Below, in pieces: positions 8,410 to 17,260 of a stretch of DNA of 64,000 nucleotides. Each line of letters starts with the position of its first letter. The stretch's first letter is position 1. Under the pieces are notes generated by a model. It did no database searches, was not told the origin of the DNA, and worked only from the letters and a program-made list of their open reading frames with translations. Origin of the DNA: CAJQPP01 sp963793465 (GTDB lineage: Bacteria > Planctomycetota > Planctomycetia > Pirellulales > Pirellulaceae); NCBI GenBank assembly GCA_963793465.1, contig CAWCAJ010000001.1, positions 1,054,001 to 1,118,000 of the forward strand. Direction: 5' to 3'. The position numbers and the translations under genes were made by a program.

Positions 8410-10832
8410 GATTCCGCGGTTTTTCCAAGCAAGTCTTGCAGGTCCTTGAGAGATTCCTGGACTGCAGCGTACTGATGATCATTCAGTTCACCGCGACCAA
8501 AGCGTACGAGATAGTAGAAATCGGTGATGGACTTCGTCAAGGTCCCAATGCGATCAGAGAACCCGCTGGCAGAAGTCCGCTGGGCGACATCGGCAGCAAA
8601 CTCACGCCCGGTCTGCTGGGGTAGCCGCTGAAACCCGACCTGACCCAGAGTTGCCAACATCTGCGAATAGAAAGGTACTTCCGGTACCCTTGCGGTCGAG
8701 CCCGCCAGCCTGCCTGCCAGCCCTGGTGCCACCACCGCCAGCACCCGTGCCACGCGTTGTCGCATCGAATCTCTCCTCCGCCCGCCATGACGTCGCCCAC
8801 CGCTGGAATTCCCGGGTGTTTTGGAGCCTCGCCGTTGCCAAGCCCACCACAAACCGGGGATCAGCATGATGACCAGCAAGGGAATCGCATACCTCTGCCA
8901 ACCACCTTTTTGCAGCAGATCAGTTTGGAATCGCCGCAACGAACTCTGCCACCAATCCAGATCCAGCAGTCGCAACCAGCCCGACATCCGCAGGGGGTTG
9001 GCGGCCATCAGGCGGGAACGGGAGTCGGATTGCAGGCCCAGAACGTAGTCGCGCCAAAGACTCTTGGCGAAGTCCAGGGCGTCATCCGCGCCGGTCAGCG
9101 CATTACTCAGATCGGTGGCCGGTGTGGGATCCAGACGCAACCAGGCCCCCAAGGGACCCGCTTGGCCGGTTCGTCGCAGATAGTCCGAGCAATCCTGGGG
9201 CCGAATATAGGCCTCCACCCAAGCATGCTTGTGTTTGGCTTCGACATCCAGGTGCCCTCCGAACCCGTTGATGTCACCGCCGCGAAATCCCACCACCACC
9301 CGCGAGGGAATGCCCTGACTTCGCAACATCAAAGCCAGGGCGGACGCGTAGTATTCGCAGTGTCCGCGACGAAAATTGGCAAAGAAGTCCTCCACCGTGT
9401 CCAGACTTTCATCTCGATCGATGTCGCGAAAATCCAATGTGTAAGAAAAACGATCGCTGCGAAACAGGGACTCCATCTGCCGCGCCACACTGAGGTGGTT
9501 ACCTGAATCGAAACGGCTCGCGATCTGACTGGCCGTTTGCGTCAAGGTGGGGTATCGGCTGCGCTCCAGCCAGGTCAACCAACGATAATTTCCGGGGTCG
9601 TCCTGGGAAGTCAATGGCAGACCGCTGTTGGTTTCGCGGGGCTGGTAGGGGTAGGCCGTGTAGAAATCCCCGTTATCCAGGACCGGAATCTTCAAGTTGT
9701 AGCGAAAGTGGGATACGGTGATGGTCTCGGCAGTTCTTTGCCGGGTGATCCCTCCCAACGGCCAACACCATTCAAAATCCGTCATCAGTTCTTCCTCGGC
9801 CGCCCCTCGTGGCGGCATGGCCGTGTACAACAACGGATCTTCGGTGGGCTCCAAGACCACCTCCTGGATGACCCACAATGGATCTTCCGTGGCATCCAGG
9901 GGCCGAAAGTCGCTGCCATACACCTGATAGGGGGGAGGTACCCAGCGGGTCCGGTTCCCGTCCAACTTGATGTTGCACAACGCCATTCCCCGCAAATAGG
10001 GCAGGGCGTTGGGTTGAAATGGCTTGTTCCCGCCGGGATACCAATATCGAACATTCATCTGCAGGCGACTCGACAACAGGATCATCTCGTCGTGATCCAT
10101 GTCCACCTGCTCATCAAAACCGGTATTCTTCATGGGCACCTCCAGCGGGCCCGACCAGGATGAGTGATCGCGGGGCAGAAAATAGAACAGCAGGATAGCG
10201 AAGGACAAGGCACCCAGGGCAAACACGAAGAAACTGCTTACCATGCGTCGCAGCAGGCCACGCGATACGCCCGGATTGGCGCTGACCATCAATGCTCGCT
10301 GCCCCAAACCACCGCGATGTTTTTCTGCCCACGCGCGGACATCCTCGTTCCCGTTTCGAATCGCCTGACGATCCTGGTACAAATGCAACAGCATCATGCT
10401 CATGCCTGCCACCATCATGTAGATAATGAACAGCACGCCACCTTCGAAGCCCAGGTTGAAAACGGCCCCCACGACGATCTGCAACAAACTCAGCACCAGG
10501 ACCTGCCAGTAGACGCGAGGGCTTTTTTGCTGGAACATCAGAATGGTCTGCAAATACACCAGTAGCTTGCCAACACCCAGCAGATGCCGAACGCTGTCGT
10601 TGGTGAAATAGAAGTTCGATACGGTCAGCACGGTCACGATGATCGCCAACACGTTGGCCATCCAGTTGGGCAGCCGAAACCACTTCCACCAGTCCACCAG
10701 TAGCATGGCGGATCCGGCACCCAGCAGCGCCACGACAAAGGGTTCAAAATCGCCCTGCCCCATTCCCAGCAGCAGGCCGCTCAACGTGACTGTGGCCAGG
10801 ATCAACCAGGGCAACACGCGTTCCACGGTCAT
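8406..10832 (-). CDS. TgpA-like membrane transglutaminase
   Basis: 808-residue membrane protein. It starts at ATG 10832, which overlaps the DUF58 stop by 4 bases; the longer open frame to 11105 lies inside the DUF58 gene and is rejected. The N-terminus has a cluster of about six hydrophobic helices, then an exported transglutaminase-like core with the catalytic triad visible: Cys492 in RRGHCEYYAS, His536 in HKHAWVE, Asp568 in LRLDPTP. A final membrane helix (YAIPLLVIMLIPGLWW) and a DUF4129-like cytoplasmic tail follow. Architecture matches TgpA of Pseudomonas. Together with MoxR and DUF58 it forms the widespread MoxR-DUF58-TgpA module, whose substrate is unknown in most bacteria. A decayed second copy occurs at 48.2-51.8 kb. 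Confidence 0.92.
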   Translation of the reverse strand: MTVERVLPWLILATVTLSGLLLGMGQGDFEPFVVALLGAGSAMLLVDWWKWFRLPNWMANVLAIIVTVLTVSNFYFTNDSVRHLLGVGKLLVYLQTILMFQQKSPRVYWQVLVLSLLQIVVGAVFNLGFEGGVLFIIYMMVAGMSMMLLHLYQDRQAIRNGNEDVRAWAEKHRGGLGQRALMVSANPGVSRGLLRRMVSSFFVFALGALSFAILLFYFLPRDHSSWSGPLEVPMKNTGFDEQVDMDHDEMILLSSRLQMNVRYWYPGGNKPFQPNALPYLRGMALCNIKLDGNRTRWVPPPYQVYGSDFRPLDATEDPLWVIQEVVLEPTEDPLLYTAMPPRGAAEEELMTDFEWCWPLGGITRQRTAETITVSHFRYNLKIPVLDNGDFYTAYPYQPRETNSGLPLTSQDDPGNYRWLTWLERSRYPTLTQTASQIASRFDSGNHLSVARQMESLFRSDRFSYTLDFRDIDRDESLDTVEDFFANFRRGHCEYYASALALMLRSQGIPSRVVVGFRGGDINGFGGHLDVEAKHKHAWVEAYIRPQDCSDYLRRTGQAGPLGAWLRLDPTPATDLSNALTGADDALDFAKSLWRDYVLGLQSDSRSRLMAANPLRMSGWLRLLDLDWWQSSLRRFQTDLLQKGGWQRYAIPLLVIMLIPGLWWAWQRRGSKTPGNSSGGRRHGGRRRDSMRQRVARVLAVVAPGLAGRLAGSTARVPEVPFYSQMLATLGQVGFQRLPQQTGREFAADVAQRTSASGFSDRIGTLTKSITDFYYLVRFGRGELNDHQYAAVQESLKDLQDLLGKTAES

Positions 10833-12031
10833 CGGGTCCCTCCTGCACCGGCTGCCACCCACTGTCTCAGGGCTTGCTGGGAAACACCCTGATCGGGCAG
10901 GAAGTAGCGGAGGCTTTCTCCGTTGCTGACATCGATCCAATGGCCAGACAGTCCGCCCAGATCGTGGCTGGCCGCTGCCTGCTGCCGGCTGCGAGTACTG
11001 ATGACGACCGTCCGCGTGCGACCCAGCTGGCTCGTTTCCCGCTGCAGCTGGTGCAGTCCGGCCTGCAGCCCGTTCTCCACGGCCGGCTGAATCGTTGCCA
11101 GGCATCGCATGGCGTCCACCATGGTTGGCCGACCCAGTCGGGGGCAGACCAGCTGCTGATCGCCGAACAGTCCCATCGACAGGCGACTGCGTCCGTTGCC
11201 ATAGCGTCGCAAAATCGTGGTGACAAAGGAAAGCGTCTGTTCGACATCGGTTCTGGCCAGGAGTGTTTCGGCCAGGTCCAGGATCAGCAACAGGGGTTGA
11301 TCGGTTTCCTGTTCGTACTGGCGAACCATCAAATCACCTTGCTTGGCGGAACTCCGCCAATGCACCTGACGGGGATTGTCCCCGGAGGCCCAGGGTCGAA
11401 GACCATGGAACTCACCCTGGGAATCACTGCGCTGCCGCTGTTTTCGTGTTTCTCCCTCGTGGCGAGACTGGATCAATGGCACCCAGGATTTGGTCAATCT
11501 TCCCGGGCAAGGGGCGACAATCAGCGGTTGCGGCTGGCGAATTTTGATTTTCGATCGGATCAGCCCGACAGGAAATGCCGAACTGGCCTCGGCCGGGCCG
11601 AACTCGTAGATCCCACGTTCGGGCAGCAGACAGCGGTAGCTGGCCATCCTGGATCCGCCGGCCGGGATCGCCGGTACCAGGATCATCACCGGTTCCATAC
11701 TCTTGGGTTCGGCGTCACGGAGCTTTACCTGATCCGTCACACGTAAGCCCCAGGTTGGCGTACGAATTCGATCATTGGCCACATCCCAACGGACCAGGAA
11801 CGGTGTGGCGGCGTAGCTCCAATCCGGCAGTCGACGGCTGGCCCGCACACGCTCCAGCATCTTCATGGAAATCCGCCAGTTGAAAAAAAAGGGAGCAATC
11901 ATCAAGCCCGACAACAACACCAGCAGGTTGATCTGGCGAATGATGGATCCCAGGATGATGAATGCCAACACCGACATGAAGGAAAATCCTTCGTAGGTGA
12001 TGCGGGTATGACGTCGCGGATACGGTTTCAT
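10829..12031 (-). CDS. DUF58 membrane-associated protein
   Basis: 400-residue protein of the DUF58 family (a degenerate von Willebrand A-like fold often beside MoxR ATPases). Two hydrophobic helices near residues 17-50 anchor it, followed by a beta-rich region and the family signature SQGEFHGLRPWASGDNPRQV..W, then LLLILDLAET, the VWA-like strand. It starts 44 bp after the end of the MoxR gene and its stop overlaps the next start by 4 bases, so it is within one transcription unit. The function is inferred: DUF58 proteins are thought to work with MoxR as a chaperone pair for maturation of envelope proteins. Confidence 0.92.
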   Translation of the reverse strand: MKPYPRRHTRITYEGFSFMSVLAFIILGSIIRQINLLVLLSGLMIAPFFFNWRISMKMLERVRASRRLPDWSYAATPFLVRWDVANDRIRTPTWGLRVTDQVKLRDAEPKSMEPVMILVPAIPAGGSRMASYRCLLPERGIYEFGPAEASSAFPVGLIRSKIKIRQPQPLIVAPCPGRLTKSWVPLIQSRHEGETRKQRQRSDSQGEFHGLRPWASGDNPRQVHWRSSAKQGDLMVRQYEQETDQPLLLILDLAETLLARTDVEQTLSFVTTILRRYGNGRSRLSMGLFGDQQLVCPRLGRPTMVDAMRCLATIQPAVENGLQAGLHQLQRETSQLGRTRTVVISTRSRQQAAASHDLGGLSGHWIDVSNGESLRYFLPDQGVSQQALRQWVAAGAGGTR

Positions 12032-12075
12032 GGCCGGCGGCCCATCAGGCCATTCAACAACTCAGGTAACAGATT

Positions 12076-13029
12076 TTATGCGGGAACCGGGACCTGATCG
12101 ACGATCTGGCGGATCACTGCCTCCGAGGCCTCCCGGTCTCCTTCGCTGGCCTGTCCCTTTAACAACACGCGGTGAGCCAATACTGAAACGGCCAATTGCT
12201 TGGCGTCATCAGGCACCACGTAGTCCCTGCCGTCCAATAAAGCGGCTGCCTGGGCGGCCCGAGACCACAACAACACACCCCGCGTACTGACGCCGATATC
12301 CAGATCGGCCGAGTCGCGGGTTGCATGCACGACATCCAGCATATAGCGGGAAATGGCCGGATCCAACGTAACGTTGCGAACCGCCCTTTGCATTTCCCCG
12401 ATCATGGTCCGGTCCACGACCGATTTCATTTGCTCCACGGGTTCACCCAGACGGTGACTTTCCACAATCCGTTGCTCGTATTCGCGGTCAGGATATCCCA
12501 TCGAAACACGTAGCAGAAAACGATCCAGTTGACTTTCCGGCAACACGTAAGTGCCCTCAAATTCGAAAGGGTTTTGCGTGGCAATCACCATGAAAGGCCG
12601 TGGCAAAGCATGGGTGGTGCCATCGATGCTGACCTGCCCGTCGCTCATGGCCTCCAGCAACGCACTCTGGGTGCGGGGCGGAGCGCGGTTGATTTCGTCA
12701 GCCAGCACAAAATTGTTGAACACCGGACCCGGATGAAATACAAACTTCTGGTCCTGGGCATGGTAGACGCTGCTGCCCAGGATATCGCTGGGCAGCAGAT
12801 CCGGGGTGAACTGCAAGCGACAGAAATCCCCGTCGATGCTGCGGGCCAGAGACTTGCCCATCAACGTCTTGCCGACCCCGGGCACGTCCTCCAACAGAAT
12901 GTGTTCCCCGGCCAACAAGGCCACTAAACAGAGTCGTGCCACATCACGCTTGCCCAAAACGACGTCGGCGATGTTGTCTTCCAGCTTTTGAATCAAGGTC
13001 TGCAAATCAGGTGTTTGAAGTTGGTTCAC
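12076..13029 (-). CDS. MoxR family AAA+ ATPase (first copy)
   Basis: 317-residue AAA+ ATPase, first gene of the minus-strand operon. Walker A GVGKT at residues 51-55, Walker B with sensor region LADEINRAPPRTQSALLEAM at about 109-128, and sensor 1 ATQNPFE. The C-terminal lid region with SADLDIGVSTRG is typical of MoxR. MoxR proteins act as cytoplasmic chaperone-like ATPases together with DUF58/VWA partners. No promoter element was identified with confidence in the 239 bp upstream, which holds a minus-strand terminator of the next unit. A second intact MoxR gene lies at 47143-48165 and is only moderately similar. Confidence 0.95.
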   Translation of the reverse strand: MNQLQTPDLQTLIQKLEDNIADVVLGKRDVARLCLVALLAGEHILLEDVPGVGKTLMGKSLARSIDGDFCRLQFTPDLLPSDILGSSVYHAQDQKFVFHPGPVFNNFVLADEINRAPPRTQSALLEAMSDGQVSIDGTTHALPRPFMVIATQNPFEFEGTYVLPESQLDRFLLRVSMGYPDREYEQRIVESHRLGEPVEQMKSVVDRTMIGEMQRAVRNVTLDPAISRYMLDVVHATRDSADLDIGVSTRGVLLWSRAAQAAALLDGRDYVVPDDAKQLAVSVLAHRVLLKGQASEGDREASEAVIRQIVDQVPVPA

Positions 13030-13194
13030 GCCGTCTTATCCGTAATCAGTGTGTTTCCCGAGCGGAGCAGGAAGCGATCCAGAGCGGATCTGCCGATGGT
13101 TGAGTGAGATTATCCTACCCGTTTTGTGGGGAATTGTCTGTACATTGAGCGACGGACCGGCCGCCGGCTTCCCGCACAAGACAGGGATCGCGCA

Positions 13195-13222
13195 CAAAAA
13201 AACCCTGCCGTTATGACAGGGT
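13195..13222 (-). terminator. Rho-independent terminator
   Basis: On the minus strand ACCCTG and CAGGGT form a 6-bp stem with a 9-base loop followed directly by seven T. It lies 47 bases after the stop of the small membrane gene at 13269 and so ends that unit, isolating it from the MoxR operon. Confidence 0.8.
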
Positions 13223-13268
13223 GAGCACGCTGCATTCAGCCAAGCAAGCTTGCCGGGGCGGGTCGAGC

Positions 13269-13529
13269 CTAGACGCGGAACCGGTCGAACAACTCAAACA
13301 CGGCTCGCGGCTTCCCTTCATTGACCTTCCAGGGAAAATCGGTCACGTTTCCGTAGCCTCGTTGCAACTCCAGGAACAGCAGAATGGTTCCAATCAGCAG
13401 GCAAACAAAGGAAATGATCAGCATTACCGTGTATACGTTGAAATTCTGTTTCCGCGCCACGGCCGTTCTGAACGAAGGCGTGATGGGTTCGCCAATCGGT
13501 TCGGAGGCTTCAAACGTTGGTTCCGACAT
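13269..13529 (-). CDS. Small single-pass membrane protein, unknown function
   Basis: 86 residues: a polar N-terminal stretch of about 30, one strong membrane helix (VYTVMLIISFVCLLIGTILL) and a short charged tail. No family recognised. It lies 64 bp after the coiled-coil membrane gene on the same strand and is followed by a terminator, so the two probably form a small operon. The paired arrangement suggests the two products may work together at the membrane, but nothing in the sequence tells how. Confidence 0.75.
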   Translation of the reverse strand: MSEPTFEASEPIGEPITPSFRTAVARKQNFNVYTVMLIISFVCLLIGTILLFLELQRGYGNVTDFPWKVNEGKPRAVFELFDRFRV

Positions 13530-13593
13530 TTTCGAATGATCCTATTCTCTGCGGCCACACATGCCCGTGCGAAACATCTGTACCGCTGCTCAA

Positions 13594-14436
13594 CTAACGG
13601 CTGTTGTTATCCTGCAGAATCCACTTGGTGGTCACCTGGTCGTTGACCTGAACCGGAACCTTGGTGCGGTTACGATCCAGGCGGGCCGCCGAGCGATTAT
13701 TCTGGGCTTCGAAAACAAGGGCCGTGCCCACATACGTGTCGTTACGGTAGATATCGACACTGTGCCCCTTGCTCAAACCGTCATCCAGACCGAGGTTCAC
13801 CGCGATATTGTTGCCCTCGATCGCCGTGATTCTGCCTTCCAGCTGACGGGGAATATGGCTCGTCAAATCGTACTTGGTCAAACCATGCTTGGTCATCACT
13901 TTGGCCCGTGCGGTGTTTTCGGCAGCCAGATTCATCCGCATTTCCTCCAGGCTCTTCTTGGTGGAGTTCAACTCGAAAATCTGCCCCGTCATGGCCACGA
14001 CCTTGGCACGTTGCGTAGCGACATCGGCCGTTAATTGCCGCAGTTGTCCCTGCAGATCGTTGATCAATTTGTCCTGCTCGGCAATGCGTTGCTCGGATTC
14101 CTTGACGATCGTGAAGCTTTCCTCGGCTTTCACCCGCTGAGCTGCGAGCTCTTCATTGGCATTGTCAAAATCTCGCAAGGCCTGCTGCAACTGCGACTCC
14201 AGCTGCTGGATGCGGATCATCCGGGCTACCTTTTCCTTTTCGATCTCGACGTCTTTGCTATTGGCTTGGGCAATGATGCGATCACGGTTTTCCGCCAACT
14301 CATTGATCTTGCTGGCGTTCTCGATGGCCTGCTGCTTCCAGTTCTGGTGAGACGCATTGACCATCACGCCAATCATCATGAAGCAAACACTTAACAGCAG
14401 AATCAGAATCGTGATGATTTTGCCCACAAGATTCAT
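13594..14436 (-). CDS. Membrane-anchored coiled-coil protein
   Basis: 280 residues: an N-terminal membrane helix (IITILILLLSVCFMMIGVMV, residues ~7-26), then a long helical coiled coil to about residue 185 rich in E, Q, K and R, and a compact beta-rich C-terminal domain (RQLEGRITAIEGNNIAVNLG, DGLSKGHSVDIYR). The last part looks like a small barrel found at the end of several planctomycete coiled-coil proteins, with a GLDDGLSKG turn. The topology suggests an exported or cell-envelope scaffold. Function is unknown. It starts an apparent two-gene unit reading away from the methyltransferase at 14960. Confidence 0.78.
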   Translation of the reverse strand: MNLVGKIITILILLLSVCFMMIGVMVNASHQNWKQQAIENASKINELAENRDRIIAQANSKDVEIEKEKVARMIRIQQLESQLQQALRDFDNANEELAAQRVKAEESFTIVKESEQRIAEQDKLINDLQGQLRQLTADVATQRAKVVAMTGQIFELNSTKKSLEEMRMNLAAENTARAKVMTKHGLTKYDLTSHIPRQLEGRITAIEGNNIAVNLGLDDGLSKGHSVDIYRNDTYVGTALVFEAQNNRSAARLDRNRTKVPVQVNDQVTTKWILQDNNSR

Positions 14437-14959
14437 TGCGGATCCCCAAAAAAGTCAGACCAGTTTTCACTTCACTTATCTTACGCAGCGGCGGCCATCT
14501 GATCATCCATTTCCGCGGCAAGAAACCGGTCGGAAGGTCGACGACTGGCAAAATGACACCAGATTTCCCAAATCCCGTCTTTTGCCGCAACTAGCCAGTA
14601 TAGTTGACTTCGGAAAAAAGTGTCAACGAAATCGCGGCGAATCCCCGGACCCGTTGCATCCGGAAATGTCTTGGCTACTGCACCAGAAAACCCGGTTTTT
14701 CGGGGATCTCATGGAACTTGTCGCGGAATCCCTTGATCCCGTTTGCCGCCGGAGACGAGAATTGCCCTTGCTTCCCGCGAATAATCGCCATAAATGGCGC
14801 AATTCCCGGACGCCCATCCCGCCCGCGCGATTCGGATCCCGCCGCCACGCGGATTGGGCACCAGGATTTTCCCCCACCGCAAGGTCTGACCCTCCGGGAT
14901 TCTCTGGAAATCGGCCGGTCGAGTTGACGGATTGAAACGACCACAGGAAATATTCCATC
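14437..14959. other. Divergent intergenic region, no gene seen
   Basis: 523 bp between divergent genes. Short open frames here lack family features. It should hold promoters for both neighbours, but no convincing -35/-10 pair or operator could be singled out by eye. Confidence 0.5.
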
Positions 14960-15859
14960 ATGGATTCTGCCACGCAACCGACCGCGACCGATCCCTTTGC
15001 CGGGCTGCCGGAGGACTTTTCCGCCATGCGGGAAGCCCGCTGCCCGGCAATCACGACCTATGACCGACGTCAGGTTCGGAAACGTCCCCATCTGTTTCCG
15101 GAGGAACTGTTGGGGGGCCGCGACTTTCGCAAGCTGGTGTACCGGGACAATTTCCCGATTCCGGCCGATGATTACCGTGAAGGCTACTGCCCCGGTTTCG
15201 ATATCAGCTACTGGCTGCAGGGTCTGGTTTGTTTCCTGAAGGTCATGCAAACCGTGGAAAAGCACGGGCATACCATTGGCACGATGTTGGACTTTGGGTG
15301 CGCTTCGGGACGCGTCACGCGACACTTCTGCAACCAACTGGATGATGTCACGGTCTGGGCAGCGGATATCAATCCGCAACACATCCGCTGGCTGCAAACT
15401 CATTTCCCTCAAAATCCCAAATCGATTCTGGTGCAGGAGACGCCGGGATTACCGATCGCGGACAATTCACTGGACTTTGTTTGTGCCTTCTCGGTGTTTA
15501 CACATATCGACGAACAGGAAACGGGCTGGCTGGCCGAATTGAGACGCGTTCTGCGACCCTCAGGTTTGGCGTATTTCACGGTTCACAATGATGACACCTG
15601 GCGAGCCATGTCGCAGCTGGATGCCTCCAATCGCCTGGTTCGATCCATGCTCCGGCGACCCGGTTTCTCGCTGGACCAGCTGCAGAAACCGATCCCGGAG
15701 GGCAAGACGGCGTTCGATTTTGCGGAAGAAGGCGTCTATCGCAGCCAGGTGTTTCACTCCAACCAGTACCTGAGGGAAGTCTGGAGCCAGTACTACACGA
15801 TTCACGAAATCTTGCCCTGCGCCCAACAACGCCAATCGGTGGTCGTGATGACCAAGTAG
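14960..15859 (+). CDS. Class I SAM-dependent methyltransferase
   Basis: 299 residues. The SAM-binding motif I is MLDFGCASGRVTRHF, with the acidic residue ending strand 2 in WAADINPQHI, motif II LDFVCAFSVFTHID and the post-motif LRRVLRPSGLAYFTVH, all in normal order and spacing for a Rossmann methyltransferase of the Methyltransf_11/25 type. The approximately 100 residues before motif I and the tail are unfamiliar, so the substrate cannot be named. It is monocistronic by context: the gene downstream is on the opposite strand. Confidence 0.88.
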   Translation: MDSATQPTATDPFAGLPEDFSAMREARCPAITTYDRRQVRKRPHLFPEELLGGRDFRKLVYRDNFPIPADDYREGYCPGFDISYWLQGLVCFLKVMQTVEKHGHTIGTMLDFGCASGRVTRHFCNQLDDVTVWAADINPQHIRWLQTHFPQNPKSILVQETPGLPIADNSLDFVCAFSVFTHIDEQETGWLAELRRVLRPSGLAYFTVHNDDTWRAMSQLDASNRLVRSMLRRPGFSLDQLQKPIPEGKTAFDFAEEGVYRSQVFHSNQYLREVWSQYYTIHEILPCAQQRQSVVVMTK

Positions 15860-15959
15860 GCCGGGTGGTCACGCGTTCCGTGTCCCTGGAGTCACATCTC
15901 CTGCCGACAGTTCGGGCAGTCGGGCGGATTTCATACTGGCGCACCAGTGGTTCGGCACG

Positions 15960-17171
15960 TCAAACAAACAAATCCAGTTTTTCGAAGGTCTGTCCCAGGA
16001 TGGGTTGGCTGTCGATCGCCAACCATTCTTCCAGCAGGGTGGCATAAAGCTGTCGATAGTCCACGCTGAACTTGAGGTCACCGGCATCCAGGTCGGTCAG
16101 GCTGGGATGGGGATTGCGGACCCCGGCTTTCACGCGTCCTCCGGCCACAAACAAGGGTGCCGCGGTGCCGTGATCGGTGCCGCGGCTGGCGTTTTCCCGC
16201 ACCCGTCGGCCAAACTCCGAAAAGGTCATGACGACCGTGCGATCGGCATGACCGCGGGTTGTCAGATCCTGCATCAACGCGGCGGTGGCGTCACCCAATT
16301 GGACCAGCAAGCCGGCGTGCGCGGCGGCCTGGTTGGCGTGGGTGTCAAAGCCATCGTGAGTGACATAGTAGATGCGGGTGGGTAACCCCGAATCAATCAA
16401 CTGCGCCACCGCGGCCAATTTGCGTCCCAACTGGCTGTCGGGATACGTTGCCGTGCTTTTTTCATCGAGTACGTTTTCCAGACGTTGGCTGGTAGCCAAT
16501 GCCACCGTCGCGCTCTCGTGCACAAATCCCAGCAGGGAATGGCCGGCGGGTCGCGGCTCACGCAGGTCACTCAGAATCGTCTGGGTCAATTGAGGATGCT
16601 CTCCCATTTTCAGTCGAAACTGATCCAGACTGCGGATGGAGGGAACCGGTTTGGAACGGGTGGCCAAAGCCAGAGGTTGTCGTTCGCCGCCAAAATGGAT
16701 GGCAGGCAGGTCGCCGTTCAGCCGGTCATCCACGCAACGACCCAGCCAACCCAATGAACCTTGCTCCTGAAAACGATGGGCGGTGTGCCAGAGATCCATG
16801 GATTCGAAATGCGAACGATTGGGTTGGGGATATCCGACACCCTGAATAATCGCCAGTTGGTGCTCGTCCAACATTCGCGAAAAGCCGGCCAACGACGGAT
16901 GGAAGCCCACTTGATCGTTGATGGGCCTGACCTGATTCTTGGCGATCGCCAGGGTAAAGCGATTCTTGTAGTACTCGTCGTCGCCGAAAGGGATCACGGT
17001 GTTCAATCCGTCGTTACCGCCTGACAACTGAATCACGATCAGAATTCGTTCGTCGCGTACCTGGCAGGCCCGGGAAGATGCTCCCAATAGAACCTGGGGC
17101 ACCCCGCCTGACAGGCTAATCAAACCTGCACCACCAAAAGCGGTCTTGATGAATTGTCTTCGCGAATTCAT
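15960..17171 (-). CDS. DUF1501 family exported protein
   Basis: 403 residues, beginning with a twin-arginine-type signal (MNSRRQFIKTAFGGAGLISL). ATG 17171 is chosen over the upstream open frame because AAGGAA sits a suitable distance before it and the signal begins there. DUF1501 hallmarks are LSGGNDGLNTVIPFGDDEYY near the N-terminus, GVGYPQPNRSHFESMDLW, TVVMTFSEFGRRVREN and DHGTAAPLFVAGG. The family has an alkaline-phosphatase-like fold and is greatly expanded in planctomycetes. It follows a DUF1800 gene by 89 bp, the usual pairing; the two are probably exported and act together, but no reaction is established. Confidence 0.93.
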   Translation of the reverse strand: MNSRRQFIKTAFGGAGLISLSGGVPQVLLGASSRACQVRDERILIVIQLSGGNDGLNTVIPFGDDEYYKNRFTLAIAKNQVRPINDQVGFHPSLAGFSRMLDEHQLAIIQGVGYPQPNRSHFESMDLWHTAHRFQEQGSLGWLGRCVDDRLNGDLPAIHFGGERQPLALATRSKPVPSIRSLDQFRLKMGEHPQLTQTILSDLREPRPAGHSLLGFVHESATVALATSQRLENVLDEKSTATYPDSQLGRKLAAVAQLIDSGLPTRIYYVTHDGFDTHANQAAAHAGLLVQLGDATAALMQDLTTRGHADRTVVMTFSEFGRRVRENASRGTDHGTAAPLFVAGGRVKAGVRNPHPSLTDLDAGDLKFSVDYRQLYATLLEEWLAIDSQPILGQTFEKLDLFV

Positions 17172-17260
17172 GGGAAGTTCCTTGGCAAACGTTTTGAAAC
17201 TCTGTGATAACTGGTAACCCCGAGTGGTGCTGGTGGCGGCAACCGGCAACCGGCGTCTTT

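Noticed and set aside
10833..11105. N-terminal extension of the transglutaminase frame
   Set aside because: Lies inside the DUF58 gene; start at 10832 overlaps the DUF58 stop as ATGA and begins the first membrane helix.
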